Assembly: GCA_000510425.1 (NCBI GenBank)
Contig: AZKM01000025.1
Location: 62,001 to 126,000 of the forward strand
From: Eubacterium nodatum ATCC 33099
GTDB taxonomy: Bacteria; Bacillota; Clostridia; Peptostreptococcales; Anaerovoracaceae
Length of the DNA stretch: 64,000 nucleotides
Direction: 5' to 3'
The position numbers and the translations under genes were made by a program. The notes beneath the pieces were generated by a model, which was not told where the DNA came from, ran no database searches, and saw only the letters and a list, made by a program, of their open reading frames with translations. Positions 50,719 to 59,926 of this stretch are shown here, in pieces; positions within the stretch are counted from its first letter, which is position 1, and every line of letters starts with the position of its first letter.

Positions 50719-52140
50719 ATGACAAACGGAAATAAAGGTAATTTCAAATCCAATTTCGGATTTCTAATGGCTGCAATAGGTGTTGCAATCGGCCTGGGTA
50801 ATATTTGGGGATTCCCATATAAGATGGGAGCCAACGGTGGTTTTGCCTTTTTGCTGATATATTTCTTCATGGCTGTCTTTATCGGTTATCCTCTTTTGCT
50901 GGCAGAAATTGCCATGGGAAGAAAAACCGGCAAAGCTGCTGTTGAAACTTTTTCACAGGTGCATCCGAAATTTAAATTTGCCGGCGTCTTTGAAACAATA
51001 GTTCCTTTTCTATTACTCTGTTTTTATTGCGTTTTAGGCGGCATAGTAATAAAGTATATGATTGCAAATTTAGGAGATATATTAGGACTCCACTTCGGTA
51101 TGAATCATACAAACAGTGCCGACTTTTTCGGATTCTTCGTTTCCGATCCCAGAGCGGTTCTGCTATACACGGTTATATTTTTAGCAATGACATCTTATGT
51201 TGTTTTTCGTGGAATTGAAAACGGTATAGAAAAATTCTGTGCGATGGGCATGCCGTTGCTTTTCGGGATGCTCATAATTACGGTAATCAAATGCTGTACC
51301 CTTCCACATGCGGCAGAAGGCATTAAGTTCATGTTCAAACCGGACTTTTCAATATTTGCAGGTACAGGTTGGTTCAAAGTATTCGCAATGGCAGGAGGTC
51401 AAATGTTCTTCTCCTTGTCATTAGCATCCGGTGCACTGGTCGCATATGGTTCATATATGAAAAAAGACGCAGACCTTGAACAAAATGCAATGCTTGTACC
51501 AGTTCTCGATACTTTTGCAGCTTTGCTTGCAGGACTTGCCGTTTTTCCTGCAGTATTTTCAGAAAACCTTGCACCATCCGGTGGTCCCGGACTTCTGTTC
51601 GTATCGCTGCAAACTGTATTTAACTCTATGGGCAAAGTTGGTCCGATATTCGGTTTCATTTTCTATACCTTGGTGTTCGTTGCAGCCTTTTCTTCATCAA
51701 TAGGAATGATGGAAGGTGGAATTTCAGCAATCATGGACTATCGTATAAAGAAAAACAAGACCGCAAACAGACCATTGGTCGTTTTGGGAATCACGATTAC
51801 AACACTACTTGGAAGCGGACTTGTTGCCCTTGATAACCTCGATGGAAATCCGAATATGTGGAAGCCTTTCGGGCTGAGCAGCTGGCTTAACGTCTTTGAT
51901 TTAGGCGGCGAAGGAATCCTCATGCCTCTCGGAGGTTTAATAACTGCAATCATGCTGGGGTGGTTCCGAAGAGACTTCATCCACGATGAAATCGAAAGCA
52001 GCTCTCCATACAGAACTAAGAAATTTGTGGACTTCTCTCTTCGTTGGATTGCACCAATATTCATGGCAGTGGTTGTATTCGTGCAAATCGGTACATTCTT
52101 CTTCTCAAACACAGAATGGTACAAAATGCTGCTTGGATAA
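50719..52140 (+). CDS. Neurotransmitter:sodium symporter family (SNF) transporter
   Basis: 473 residues and about eleven membrane helices in the LeuT fold. The first helix has AIGVAIGLGNIWGFPYKMGANGG in pieces, with the unwound GLGNIWGFP sodium site. GGQMFFSLSLASGALVAYGSY and FAAFSSSIGMMEG match helices 6 and 8. It imports amino acids with sodium. Monocistronic: its own consensus promoter and a terminator at 52162. Confidence 0.95.
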   Translation: MTNGNKGNFKSNFGFLMAAIGVAIGLGNIWGFPYKMGANGGFAFLLIYFFMAVFIGYPLLLAEIAMGRKTGKAAVETFSQVHPKFKFAGVFETIVPFLLLCFYCVLGGIVIKYMIANLGDILGLHFGMNHTNSADFFGFFVSDPRAVLLYTVIFLAMTSYVVFRGIENGIEKFCAMGMPLLFGMLIITVIKCCTLPHAAEGIKFMFKPDFSIFAGTGWFKVFAMAGGQMFFSLSLASGALVAYGSYMKKDADLEQNAMLVPVLDTFAALLAGLAVFPAVFSENLAPSGGPGLLFVSLQTVFNSMGKVGPIFGFIFYTLVFVAAFSSSIGMMEGGISAIMDYRIKKNKTANRPLVVLGITITTLLGSGLVALDNLDGNPNMWKPFGLSSWLNVFDLGGEGILMPLGGLITAIMLGWFRRDFIHDEIESSSPYRTKKFVDFSLRWIAPIFMAVVVFVQIGTFFFSNTEWYKMLLG

Positions 52141-52161
52141 AACTTAAAAAATAACTATTAC

Positions 52162-52196
52162 ACAGATCATGCCGACTGCATATGGTCTGTTTTTTA
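52162..52196 (+). terminator. Terminator after the SNF transporter gene
   Basis: ACAGATCAT pairs with ATGGTCTGT (one G-U/mismatch) around an eleven-base loop, followed by TTTTTT. Confidence 0.75.
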
Positions 52197-52293
52197 ATGT
52201 TTCTCATTTTTACCTTTTCCGACGGCACTCTAAAGAAATCATATGTCTCAATTTTTCGTATCAAAGTCATTATTTTTTTAATAAAACATGTTT

Positions 52294-52317
52294 AACCGCA
52301 TACCCCTGTAGGGTATA
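52294..52317 (+). promoter_or_regulatory. CsoR operator and promoter of the copper operon
   Basis: ATACCCCTGTAGGGTAT (52300-52316) is a pseudo-palindrome of the CsoR type (TACCCC...GGGTA). It sits between a weak -35 (TTTAAC, 52291-52296) and a TATATA -10 (52314-52319), so a bound repressor would cover the spacer. This gives copper-inducible autoregulation of csoR-copA-copZ. Confidence 0.75.
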
Positions 52318-52386
52318 TATAAGTGTATAGTATAGTACCTACAAATCAGACTCATTGGAAATAGAGATAGTCAGGTGAATAAACAT

Positions 52387-52695
52387 ATGGATAAAAATAA
52401 TAACTGCCCATGCAGTTCCAGAAAAAAAAATCGAGATGACAAAGAGTACAAGGATTTAATAACCAGGTTAAACCGCATCGAGGGGCAAATCCGCGGCTTG
52501 AAACGCATGATAGAGGAAAATGCTTATTGTCCGGATATTCTGGTTCAATCTGCTGCTGCAAATGCTGCTATAAACAGCTTTAACCGTGTTTTAATGGCCA
52601 ATCATTTACGCAGCTGTGTCATAAGTGATCTAAAAAACGGAAATGAGGAAACCATAGATGAACTGGTAAAAACGATGCAAAAGCTTATGAAATAA
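52387..52695 (+). CDS. csoR: CsoR family copper-sensing repressor
   Basis: A 102-residue all-helical regulator. Cu(I) ligands of the family are present: Cys in NAYCPDILVQ, His and Cys in ANHLRSCVI (the C-H-C triad). The DNA-contacting segment is RLNRIEGQIRGLKRMIEE. ATG 52387 is placed nine bases after AGGTG; the GTG at 52375 lies within that region. A short N-terminal Cys-rich extension (NNNCPCSSRKK) could add metal binding. It represses its own operon through the site at 52300. Confidence 0.94.
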   Translation: MDKNNNCPCSSRKKNRDDKEYKDLITRLNRIEGQIRGLKRMIEENAYCPDILVQSAAANAAINSFNRVLMANHLRSCVISDLKNGNEETIDELVKTMQKLMK

Positions 52696-52848
52696 AAGGT
52701 TACCCGTAAAATACAAAGCTAGCCCCGGAAATCCGGAGAATTTACAAAATCAAGAGAATCTGCAAACTTTAAATACAAAATATGACTGTAAATGTAAAAA
52801 GATATACCTCCGGATGCAGGATATGCCCGGGGAGAGGAAAGGAGAACT

Positions 52849-53154
52849 ATGAAGCAATACAATATCACAGGAATGAGTTGTGCCGCTTGTCAGGCACGAG
52901 TGGAAAAAGCTGTATCAAAACTCCCCGGAGTTTCCGATTGTTCGGTCAGCCTTCTGACAAACTCAATGGGAGTAGAAGGCTCCGCCAACAGCTCTGATAT
53001 TATCAATGCTGTAGAAAATGCAGGTTATGGTGCAAGCCTTCGCGGAGACGGACAAAAAAGTAAGGATAATACCGGAACCTTTTCACAGTCTTTTTCTGAA
53101 GCTGAAGAGGCCCTAAAAGATAAAGAAACACCGCTTTTAAAAAAAGGCTTATAA
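52849..53154 (+). CDS. copA: CopA N-terminal heavy-metal-binding domain, 0-frame product
   Basis: 101 residues from ATG 52849 after AAAGGAG. A single HMA domain (1-68) has GMSCAACQARVEKAV with the CxxC copper site, and a linker rich in S, E and K follows. The frame stops at TAA 53152, seven bases after an A7 run at 53139-53145 in TTA AAA AAA GGC. Shifting back one base there continues as RLITSLGFLIVLMYFS into the first membrane helix of the ATPase. So this is either the start of a frameshifted copA, or a soluble HMA chaperone made from the 0 frame while -1 slippage makes full CopA. Confidence 0.75.
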   Translation: MKQYNITGMSCAACQARVEKAVSKLPGVSDCSVSLLTNSMGVEGSANSSDIINAVENAGYGASLRGDGQKSKDNTGTFSQSFSEAEEALKDKETPLLKKGL

Positions 53155-53180
53155 CCTCACTGGGATTTTTAATAGTACTC

Positions 53181-55205
53181 ATGTATTTTTCCATGGGACA
53201 TATGATGTGGAATTTGCCCTTGCCGGATTTTTTCGACGGCAACCATATCGGCATTGCTCTGATGCAGATGATACTTGCGGCAATTGTGATGATTATCAAC
53301 AAAAAATTTTTTGTAAGCGGATTCAAAAGCTTACTTCATCTTGCTCCTAATATGGATACTTTAGTTGCAATGGGCTCTGCCGTTTCTTTCAGCTGGAGTA
53401 CTTTGATTTTGTTTAAAATGACCGGGGATGCACTTTTGGGAAATGACGGAGCACTGAGAGCCGATATGAACAACCTTTATTTTGAGGCTGCCGCAATGAT
53501 TGTCACACTCATCACAGTCGGCAAAATGCTTGAGGCTATGTCAAAAGGGAAAACCACAGATGCCCTGAAATCACTTATGAAACTGGCTCCTAAACAAGCA
53601 ACTGTAATAAGAGAAAACTCCGAAGAAGCTGTTATTCCCATTGATGAGATCTCCGTAGGTGATACATTTGTGGTAAGACCCGGTGAAAATATACCTGTTG
53701 ACGGCATAATCACAGAGGGAAATACAGCAGTTGATGAATCTGCACTCACCGGAGAAAGTATCCCCATAGATAAATCCTGCGGAGATAAAATCTCTGCCGC
53801 AACTTTGAACCAAAGCGGCTTCATTAAAGCCAAGGCAACTCGTGTAGGTGAAGATACCACCTTATCTCAAATAATACAAATGGTAAGTGATGCTGCCGCT
53901 ACGAAAGCTCCCATTGCCAAAATTGCCGACAGAATTTCCGGATTTTTTGTGCCTTCCGTCTTAATTATAGCTGCAATCGTAACTGTAATTTGGCTCTTAA
54001 CCGGTGCTGAACTCGGATATTCTCTTGCCAGAGGAATTTCCGTTCTTGTCATAAGTTGCCCTTGTGCTCTAGGTCTTGCAACTCCTGTGGCTATAATGGT
54101 AGGAAACGGCAAGGGTGCAAAAAACGGCATCCTCTTCAAAACGGCAGAAGCTCTTGAGGAAACCGGCAGGATGCAAATAGTCGCCCTCGATAAAACAGGA
54201 ACTATAACAGAAGGAAAACCTGTCGTAACCGACATTATTCCTTTTGGAGATATTAAAGAAAAGGACCTTTTAAAATTAGCGTTTTCTTTGGAAGTCAAGA
54301 GTGAGCATCCTTTGGCAAAAGCCATAGTGAAAAAAGGAAATGAGCTGGGTTTAAATCCGGTGGAAATATCAGACTTTCAAGTGGTTTCCGGCAATGGACT
54401 CATAGGAAAACATGAAGGACAACAGCTTTACGGCGGCAATCTGAAATTCATAAGTCAGTTTGCCGAAGTTGATGAAAAAATAAACATTGCCGATCAACTT
54501 TCTGAAGAGGGGAAAACCTGTCTTTATTTTGCAAAAGATGACATGACTTTAGGCATTATAGCCGTTTCAGATATCATAAAAGAAGACAGCATAAAAGCCA
54601 TTTCCCAGCTTAAAGACATGGGATTAAAGGTGGTAATGCTTACCGGAGATAATAAAAAAACAGCTAATTCAATAGCTTCTAAAGCAGGCGTTGATCGTGT
54701 TATAGCAGAAGTTCTACCCGACGGAAAAGACCTTATGATTCAGGAATTGAAAAAACTCGGCAAGGTTGCCATGGTAGGAGACGGTATAAACGATGCTCCT
54801 GCCCTAACAAGAGCTGATATTGGAATTGCCATAGGTGCCGGGTCCGATGTTGCAATAGATGCAGCTGATGTAGTCCTCATGAACAGCAAATTGACAGATG
54901 TAACTGCCGCTCTGCGACTCAGTCTGGGTACGGTGAAAAACATTCACGAAAATCTTTTCTGGGCTTTCATATATAATGTGATTTTAATTCCGGTTGCAGC
55001 AGGTGCCTATGTTCATTTAACCGGCTGGACCATGAACCCTATGTTGGGCGCGGCTGCAATGAGTCTTTCCAGTTTCTGCGTTGTTACAAATGCACTTAGA
55101 CTCAACATGTTCAATCTATATGATGATAATTCAAATCTGAACAGGAAAAAACAAACTATAATTTTATTAATGAAAAGGAGATTCATAAAATGGAAAAAAC
55201 AATGA
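53181..55205 (+). CDS. copA: Cu(+)-exporting P1B-type ATPase CopA, membrane and catalytic part
   Basis: 674 residues in this frame; the true frame extends upstream to the A7 run at 53139. All P1B blocks are present: membrane helices, TGES actuator loop, VISCPCALGLATP (copper-transport CPC), DKTGTITEGKP (phosphorylated Asp), SEHPLAKAI, and MVGDGINDAPAL, with the C-terminal MSLSSFCVVTNALRL matching the MxxSS copper motif. It exports Cu(I) using ATP. The last codons overlap the start of copZ by 16 bases. ATG 53181 has no ribosome site, supporting the view that it is one gene with the HMA piece. Confidence 0.93.
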   Translation: MYFSMGHMMWNLPLPDFFDGNHIGIALMQMILAAIVMIINKKFFVSGFKSLLHLAPNMDTLVAMGSAVSFSWSTLILFKMTGDALLGNDGALRADMNNLYFEAAAMIVTLITVGKMLEAMSKGKTTDALKSLMKLAPKQATVIRENSEEAVIPIDEISVGDTFVVRPGENIPVDGIITEGNTAVDESALTGESIPIDKSCGDKISAATLNQSGFIKAKATRVGEDTTLSQIIQMVSDAAATKAPIAKIADRISGFFVPSVLIIAAIVTVIWLLTGAELGYSLARGISVLVISCPCALGLATPVAIMVGNGKGAKNGILFKTAEALEETGRMQIVALDKTGTITEGKPVVTDIIPFGDIKEKDLLKLAFSLEVKSEHPLAKAIVKKGNELGLNPVEISDFQVVSGNGLIGKHEGQQLYGGNLKFISQFAEVDEKINIADQLSEEGKTCLYFAKDDMTLGIIAVSDIIKEDSIKAISQLKDMGLKVVMLTGDNKKTANSIASKAGVDRVIAEVLPDGKDLMIQELKKLGKVAMVGDGINDAPALTRADIGIAIGAGSDVAIDAADVVLMNSKLTDVTAALRLSLGTVKNIHENLFWAFIYNVILIPVAAGAYVHLTGWTMNPMLGAAAMSLSSFCVVTNALRLNMFNLYDDNSNLNRKKQTIILLMKRRFIKWKKQ

Positions 55206-55399
55206 AAATCGAAGGCATGATGTGTGGTCATTGCGAAGCAACGGTAAAGAAAACCTTGGAAGCAATTGATGGAGTTTCAGCGGCTAAAGTCAGTCACGAG
55301 GAGGATAAAGCTATTGTCATGCTTTCAAAGGAAGTATCCGACAAAACTCTGAAAAATGCCGTAGAAGAAAAGGATTACAAAGTTTTAGAAATCCAATAA
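55190..55399 (+). CDS. copZ: Copper chaperone CopZ
   Basis: A 69-residue HMA-domain protein. It starts MEKTMKIEGMMCGHCEATVKK with CxxC copper ligands (MCGHC) and has the family's beta-alpha-beta-beta-alpha pattern. It shuttles Cu(I) to CopA or CsoR. The ribosome site AAAGGAGA lies inside the end of copA, so translation is coupled. It is the last gene before a strong terminator. Confidence 0.94.
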   Translation: MEKTMKIEGMMCGHCEATVKKTLEAIDGVSAAKVSHEEDKAIVMLSKEVSDKTLKNAVEEKDYKVLEIQ

Positions 55400-55466
55400 T
55401 AAAATCAGACTCTTGTAATAAGAGTTATTTACGTAGGGCGTAGAAATAAAATATATCTGAATAAAC

Positions 55467-55503
55467 AAAATATCCCCGGAAATAATATTCCTTGGGATAT
55501 TTT
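55467..55503. terminator. Bidirectional terminator between copZ and the PFL-protein gene
   Basis: AAAATATCCC (55467-55476) and GGGATATTTT (55494-55503) are perfect 10-base complements, with an inner GGAA/TTCC stem. It serves the copper operon on plus and the PFL gene on minus. Confidence 0.8.
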
Positions 55504-55539
55504 GTTCTTTGAGCATCTATATTAGAACAATGCCTTTTA

Positions 55540-56898
55540 TTAGTTCTTGAGGCTCTGTACAGGGGCAGGGATCCTGCCACCTCGGTTAATCATCTTTGCA
55601 GGAGATTTGTCACGAAGCTTCATTACCGGACCGCTGCCCAAAAGTCCTCCGAAATCAAGTTCTTCACCCTCCGGAATATCTATTGCCGGAATCACCCTGA
55701 CTGCAGTGGTTTTGTAGTTTACCATTCCGATGGCGGCTTCATCTGCAATTATAGCTGAAATCACTTCAGAAGGAGTATCCCCCGGAATAACTATCATATC
55801 CAGTCCGACTGAGCACACTGCCGTCATAGCCTCTAATTTTTCTATCGAAAGAGTTCCTGTCCTTGCGGCAGCAATCATTCCCGCATCTTCTGTCACAGGA
55901 ATAAAAGCACCGGAAAGTCCGCCAACGCTGCTGCTTGCCATGAGTCCTCCCTTTTTCACAGCATCATTTAGCATCGCAAGAGCTGCCGTTGTTCCATGTG
56001 CTCCGCACTGCTCCAGTCCTATTTCCTCCAAAATATGTGCAACTGAATCGCCTATGGCAGGGGTAGGTGCCAGCGACAGGTCTATAATTCCAAACTGTAC
56101 TCCCAGCATTTCTGCCGCCTCGGTTCCCACAAGCTGACCTACCCTCGTAATCTTAAATGCAGTCTTTTTAATTTCCTCAGCCACCACATTTAAAGGAGCA
56201 TCATCAGGCATCTTTGATAGAACCGAACGAACAACACCCGGTCCGGATACACCCACACTTAAAACCGTATCAGGCTCACTTATACCGTGGAAAGCTCCTG
56301 CCATAAAAGGATTGTCCTCAACGGCATTACAGAAAACAACAAGTTTTGCTGCACCTATACACTGATCTTCTTTGGTAGCCTCAGCCGTTTCCCGTACAAT
56401 ACCTCCCATGAGTTTTACCGCATCCATATTGATGCCGCCTTTAGTAGAACCGATATTTACTGAGGAGCAAACCAGCTCGGTTTCCGAAAGAGCTCTCGGA
56501 ATGGACTGTATCAAAGCCTTATCTCCTGCACTGAAACCCTTCTGTACCAATGCAGAATATCCTCCGATGAAATTAACACCCACATCCTTTGCCGCCCTGT
56601 CCAGGGTCTTTGCATATTTTACCGGATCTCCTCCGCTCACTCCGGCAAGAAGAGATATCGGTGTTACCGATATTCGCTTATTTACGATGGGAATTCCGTA
56701 CTTTTTTTCCAAAAGTTCTCCTGTTTTAACCAGGTCTTTTGCATGGGAATAAATTTTATCATATATCTTTTCGCATGATTTTTCTATATCTGCATCTGCA
56801 CAGTCAATCAGAGATATGCCCATAGTTATTGTTCTTATGTCCAGATTTTCCTCTTGAATCATGGTTATAGTTTCCATGATGTCCTGCATGTTTAACAT
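55540..56898 (-). CDS. PFL family protein (UPF0210, DUF711)
   Basis: A 452-residue cytosolic protein related in fold to pyruvate formate-lyase but lacking the glycyl-radical motif. Recognisable parts are [15 protein letters not shown] at the start, the [20 protein letters not shown] block, [12 protein letters not shown] and a C-terminal [13 protein letters not shown]. The function is unknown. In Firmicutes it is nearly always encoded with the ACT-domain protein found 11 bases upstream, as here. GGGAGGG precedes ATG 56898. Confidence 0.92.
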   Translation of the reverse strand: MLNMQDIMETITMIQEENLDIRTITMGISLIDCADADIEKSCEKIYDKIYSHAKDLVKTGELLEKKYGIPIVNKRISVTPISLLAGVSGGDPVKYAKTLDRAAKDVGVNFIGGYSALVQKGFSAGDKALIQSIPRALSETELVCSSVNIGSTKGGINMDAVKLMGGIVRETAEATKEDQCIGAAKLVVFCNAVEDNPFMAGAFHGISEPDTVLSVGVSGPGVVRSVLSKMPDDAPLNVVAEEIKKTAFKITRVGQLVGTEAAEMLGVQFGIIDLSLAPTPAIGDSVAHILEEIGLEQCGAHGTTAALAMLNDAVKKGGLMASSSVGGLSGAFIPVTEDAGMIAAARTGTLSIEKLEAMTAVCSVGLDMIVIPGDTPSEVISAIIADEAAIGMVNYKTTAVRVIPAIDIPEGEELDFGGLLGSGPVMKLRDKSPAKMINRGGRIPAPVQSLKN

Positions 56899-56909
56899 AA
56901 AAGCCCTCC

Positions 56910-57185
56910 CTAAATTCTGTGCATTGAGTTGAAAATATCTTCGTGCATCAAATGAACCTTCATTTCCGGGACAGAATCTGCAATAGAGTTTTTCAGCTCT
57001 TCAAAGCCTACCACCGCCTCGGTAATGTCCACAATCATAATCATGCAGAAATATCCGTCCAGTACCGTTTGAGAGACCTCTATCACACTGGCATTTCCCC
57101 CTGCAATTGCCGTTGATACCTTCGATAAAATTCCCACCATATCTTTTCCGATGACAGTTACAACTGCCTTTTTTACTTCCTTCAT
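56910..57185 (-). CDS. ACT domain protein (UPF0237)
   Basis: 91 residues forming one ACT ligand-binding domain. It starts [28 protein letters not shown] (split in two by the family's DxxGI turn), and has [12 protein letters not shown] and [10 protein letters not shown]. Family members bind amino acids or related ligands and partner the PFL-family protein. AAGGAGA precedes ATG 57185. Confidence 0.92.
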   Translation of the reverse strand: MKEVKKAVVTVIGKDMVGILSKVSTAIAGGNASVIEVSQTVLDGYFCMIMIVDITEAVVGFEELKNSIADSVPEMKVHLMHEDIFNSMHRI

Positions 57186-57195
57186 AAAATTCTCC

Positions 57196-58209
57196 TTATT
57201 TAATTATTTTAATTTCGAAGCAGCCACGCTTCAATTCATTACAAACCTTATATGATATATTCAATTTAGGATATTTTTCACTGAAATATTTCTTATTACG
57301 CCCTGCGTTTCCTACCATGTTAGAAAAAGAGGCGGGATTTGAAAAAACTTCAATATCGCCTGCATGTAAAGAAATCAATTTTTCTTCAATTATTTCTCTT
57401 GCGATTTCGCCTTCAACAAGCTGTCTGAAAGCCGGATGAAAATTTCCACCGCCTATAAGTCCCTCAGGCGTGATTAAATCGCTGGATTTCAAGCCGACTC
57501 TTATTATATTGATACCTGCTTTATCTAAAATCTTATACATTTCCTTAGTTCTGAAAACAGCTTCCTCTTCGCTGAGAGGAATATAACTGCCATCTCTGCA
57601 CAGATCATAAAGTTTGGTTCCTTCTATAACCACAGTGGGATAGAGTCTTGCAATATCCGGCTTAATCTTTACAGTTTCCTCGGCAGAAAAAATACATGCC
57701 TCCGGGCTGTCTCCGGGAAGCCCTATCATTAGCTGAATACCCAGCTGAAATCCGTAAGATTTTATGAGTTCTGCGCTTTCATAGACCACTTTTGCATCGT
57801 GACCTCTTCCACTAAGTCTCAAAATTTCATCATAAAAGGACTGTACCCCTAATTCTATCACATCAGTCCCATAAAATTTAAGATTATCCAAAATTTCTTC
57901 ATCTATTGCGTCAGGTCTTGTGGAAAGATGTATTTTCCCTACTTTACCGGAATCTTTATATTCCCTTGCGACCTTGAGATATTCCTTCTGCATTTCCATA
58001 GGAATCGCCGTAAAACTTCCGCCATAAAAAGCGATTTCTTTATTCGGTACGGTTTCAAGGGTAGTGAGCCATGTATTGACAGTGGCTCTCATAGTTTCCA
58101 CAGATACAGGCTTTTGTTTTGCGGTTATCGCCTTTTGATTGCAGAATATGCAGTCATAGGGACATCCCAGATGAGGTATGAAAATTGGTATAATCGCATG
58201 TGTTTTCAT
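57196..58209 (-). CDS. Radical SAM protein, ELP3-like fold
   Basis: 337 residues. The cluster motif CPYDCIFC (CxxxCxxC) at about 16-23 binds [4Fe-4S] and SAM. FYGGSFTAIP and VIELGVQSFYDEIL follow the B12-independent ELP3/HemN-type layout. No GNAT acetyltransferase domain is present, so it is not a full ELP3. Clostridial homologues are annotated only as radical SAM proteins, and the substrate is unknown. It lies between a PLP enzyme and the ACT/PFL pair in one operon. Confidence 0.9.
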   Translation of the reverse strand: MKTHAIIPIFIPHLGCPYDCIFCNQKAITAKQKPVSVETMRATVNTWLTTLETVPNKEIAFYGGSFTAIPMEMQKEYLKVAREYKDSGKVGKIHLSTRPDAIDEEILDNLKFYGTDVIELGVQSFYDEILRLSGRGHDAKVVYESAELIKSYGFQLGIQLMIGLPGDSPEACIFSAEETVKIKPDIARLYPTVVIEGTKLYDLCRDGSYIPLSEEEAVFRTKEMYKILDKAGINIIRVGLKSSDLITPEGLIGGGNFHPAFRQLVEGEIAREIIEEKLISLHAGDIEVFSNPASFSNMVGNAGRNKKYFSEKYPKLNISYKVCNELKRGCFEIKIIK

Positions 58210-58218
58210 AGCCTTCTC

Positions 58219-59244
58219 CTAAATAATATGAACCTGCGGCATAAGTTCTTTTTCCATTTCCAGCCTGTGATGTTTAGTATAGATTCCCGGCAGTCCTCCG
58301 GTGTGAATCATAATAACAGACTCATCCTCTGCAAAATAGCCCTTTTTCATCAATCGCCTAATTGCATTAAAAGTTTTACCTGTATAGCAGGGATCAAATA
58401 TAATGCCTTCTCTGCTTCCCATATAATAGATAGATTCTCTTACATCTTTTACCGGATTATTGTATGCTCCGCAGTCATAGTCCGTCAGTATATTGAAATC
58501 ATTCTTTTTAAGAAGTGGTTTCAACCCGAATTTTTCTGTGCAGTCAAGGTAATGTTTAAATGCAGATTCCCTAATGTCCCTGTAAGGCATTATAGAAATA
58601 CCGGTAATCTTCGCATCTATGTTCTCATGTGCAATACTCATTGCAAGACCTGTGTAAGTCCCTAAGCTCCCTACCGTAGTGACTATATGGGGTTGTTTCA
58701 GTTTCATATCGTCTATTTGCTTTTTGAGTTCTAAAGCACAATCATAATAGCCGAGTGCTCCGATTTCATTAGAACCTCCCATCGGAATGAAATAAACATT
58801 TTCGCCCTTTTCTTCATATTCCGAAGTAACCTTATTTATGGCATTTTTTAGCATATCACCGTACTTTTTGCTCGAATCCGGCTTCACCAAATACACATGG
58901 CATCCCATAATTCCGTCAAGCAATAGATTTGCTGAGATTTCTCCGGGATACTCGTCCACTGCAATTATGGCGGACTTAAGACCGCACCTTGCTGCGGCAG
59001 ACGCTGTCAGTCTTCCGTGATTGGTCTGTGCCCCGCCGACGGTTAACAACATCGTGGCTCCTTGAGCAACAGCATCTTTTACCAGATATTCAAGTTTTCT
59101 CAGCTTATTTCCACCTGTGCCATAGGGAGTCAAATCGTCCCTCTTCAGATAAAAGTCTATTCCAAAATCTGAAGATATATTCCTCATCTTTTCCAGTGGC
59201 GTTTCCGCCGGCAAAAAAGAAATCTTCTCATAGCCTAAAGTCAT
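58219..59244 (-). CDS. D-cysteine desulfhydrase / ACC deaminase family PLP enzyme
   Basis: A 341-residue fold-type II PLP enzyme. PLP lysine in YGTGGNKLRKLEYL (TGGNKxRKLE), cofactor contacts VGGAQTNHGR and VGSLGTYTGLAM, and C-terminal IMIHTGGLPGIY. The family deaminates D-cysteine, ACC, L-cysteate or similar small amino acids; the substrate cannot be chosen from sequence. First gene of a four-gene operon behind a near-consensus promoter, with TAGGAGGAG before ATG 59244. Confidence 0.9.
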   Translation of the reverse strand: MTLGYEKISFLPAETPLEKMRNISSDFGIDFYLKRDDLTPYGTGGNKLRKLEYLVKDAVAQGATMLLTVGGAQTNHGRLTASAAARCGLKSAIIAVDEYPGEISANLLLDGIMGCHVYLVKPDSSKKYGDMLKNAINKVTSEYEEKGENVYFIPMGGSNEIGALGYYDCALELKKQIDDMKLKQPHIVTTVGSLGTYTGLAMSIAHENIDAKITGISIMPYRDIRESAFKHYLDCTEKFGLKPLLKKNDFNILTDYDCGAYNNPVKDVRESIYYMGSREGIIFDPCYTGKTFNAIRRLMKKGYFAEDESVIMIHTGGLPGIYTKHHRLEMEKELMPQVHII

Positions 59245-59264
59245 CTATATCTCCTCCTACAAAA

Positions 59265-59293
59265 ACTATAAACGCTTATCATAAATGTGTCAA
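59265..59293 (-). promoter_or_regulatory. Promoter of the PLP enzyme/radical SAM/ACT/PFL operon
   Basis: TTGACA (59293-59288) and TATAGT (59270-59265), 17-base spacing, about 20 bases before ATG 59244. Confidence 0.85.
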
Positions 59294-59322
59294 TAACTAC
59301 GCCTTATTAGCCTTTTAAAAGA

Positions 59323-59339
59323 TTTATCATTATGATAAA
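59323..59339 (+). promoter_or_regulatory. Palindrome overlapping the -10 of the membrane protein gene
   Basis: TTTATCAT-T-ATGATAAA is a perfect inverted repeat. TATGAT inside it can act as a -10 with TTAGCC about 18 bases upstream. It may be an operator. Confidence 0.4.
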
Positions 59340-59378
59340 ATAGTTGCAGGATGTAACTGGCGAGGAAGGGGGATTTCT

Positions 59379-59882
59379 ATGAAGGATACAAATATTATAA
59401 AATTGCAAAAGCTGGACTATATAATTCGACGAGTCTATGTTGTCGCTTTAATTATAGGTGGTGCCATTCCAATCATTGAAGGCATTGCCCTCGGCTTTAT
59501 GCAGGACAAAATTGAAGAGTTTGAAAAAATACGACTTACAATCATCTTAATCTACTTATTTATTTCAACAATAATCTATTTAACTTTTATGGCAATGATG
59601 ATTGTAAAAGAATCTTTATTCACCAATAAAAAATTTAACTTAAGAATCGGTCTATATAGTTTCTTAATTGCCACCGACATATTAGATATAGCTCTCTTAC
59701 TTAGAATTTTCAAGACGAGCTTTGCCGATAAGTCCCTTTTAATAGCGTCTGTGGCAATTGCTGTGGGAACCATATTGGTCGGAACTGCGCTTACCTTTGA
59801 TGACCTGGTCAACAGAAAACGCTCACTGAGTATAGAAGAAACTCTAAAAAAAACAGATAACAATATGGAAAACCATGTATAA
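59379..59882 (+). CDS. Four-helix membrane protein of unknown function
   Basis: 167 residues with four hydrophobic helices (about 17-36, 48-72, 85-108, 113-137) and a polar C-terminal tail (about 140-167, EETLKKTDNN). There are no catalytic motifs. GAGGAAGGGGG precedes ATG 59379. It lies 44 bases before the malic enzyme gene in the same direction, so it may be co-transcribed. I do not recognise the family. Confidence 0.75.
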   Translation: MKDTNIIKLQKLDYIIRRVYVVALIIGGAIPIIEGIALGFMQDKIEEFEKIRLTIILIYLFISTIIYLTFMAMMIVKESLFTNKKFNLRIGLYSFLIATDILDIALLLRIFKTSFADKSLLIASVAIAVGTILVGTALTFDDLVNRKRSLSIEETLKKTDNNMENHV

Positions 59883-59926
59883 AATTTTCTTTTCTATAAA
59901 ATAATATAATCGGAAATGAGGAAAAA

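Noticed and set aside
52782..52830. Second CsoR operator before copA (ATACCT...AGGATAT)
   Set aside because: The arms are only partly symmetric and lack the CCCC/GGGG core; no promoter elements accompany it.
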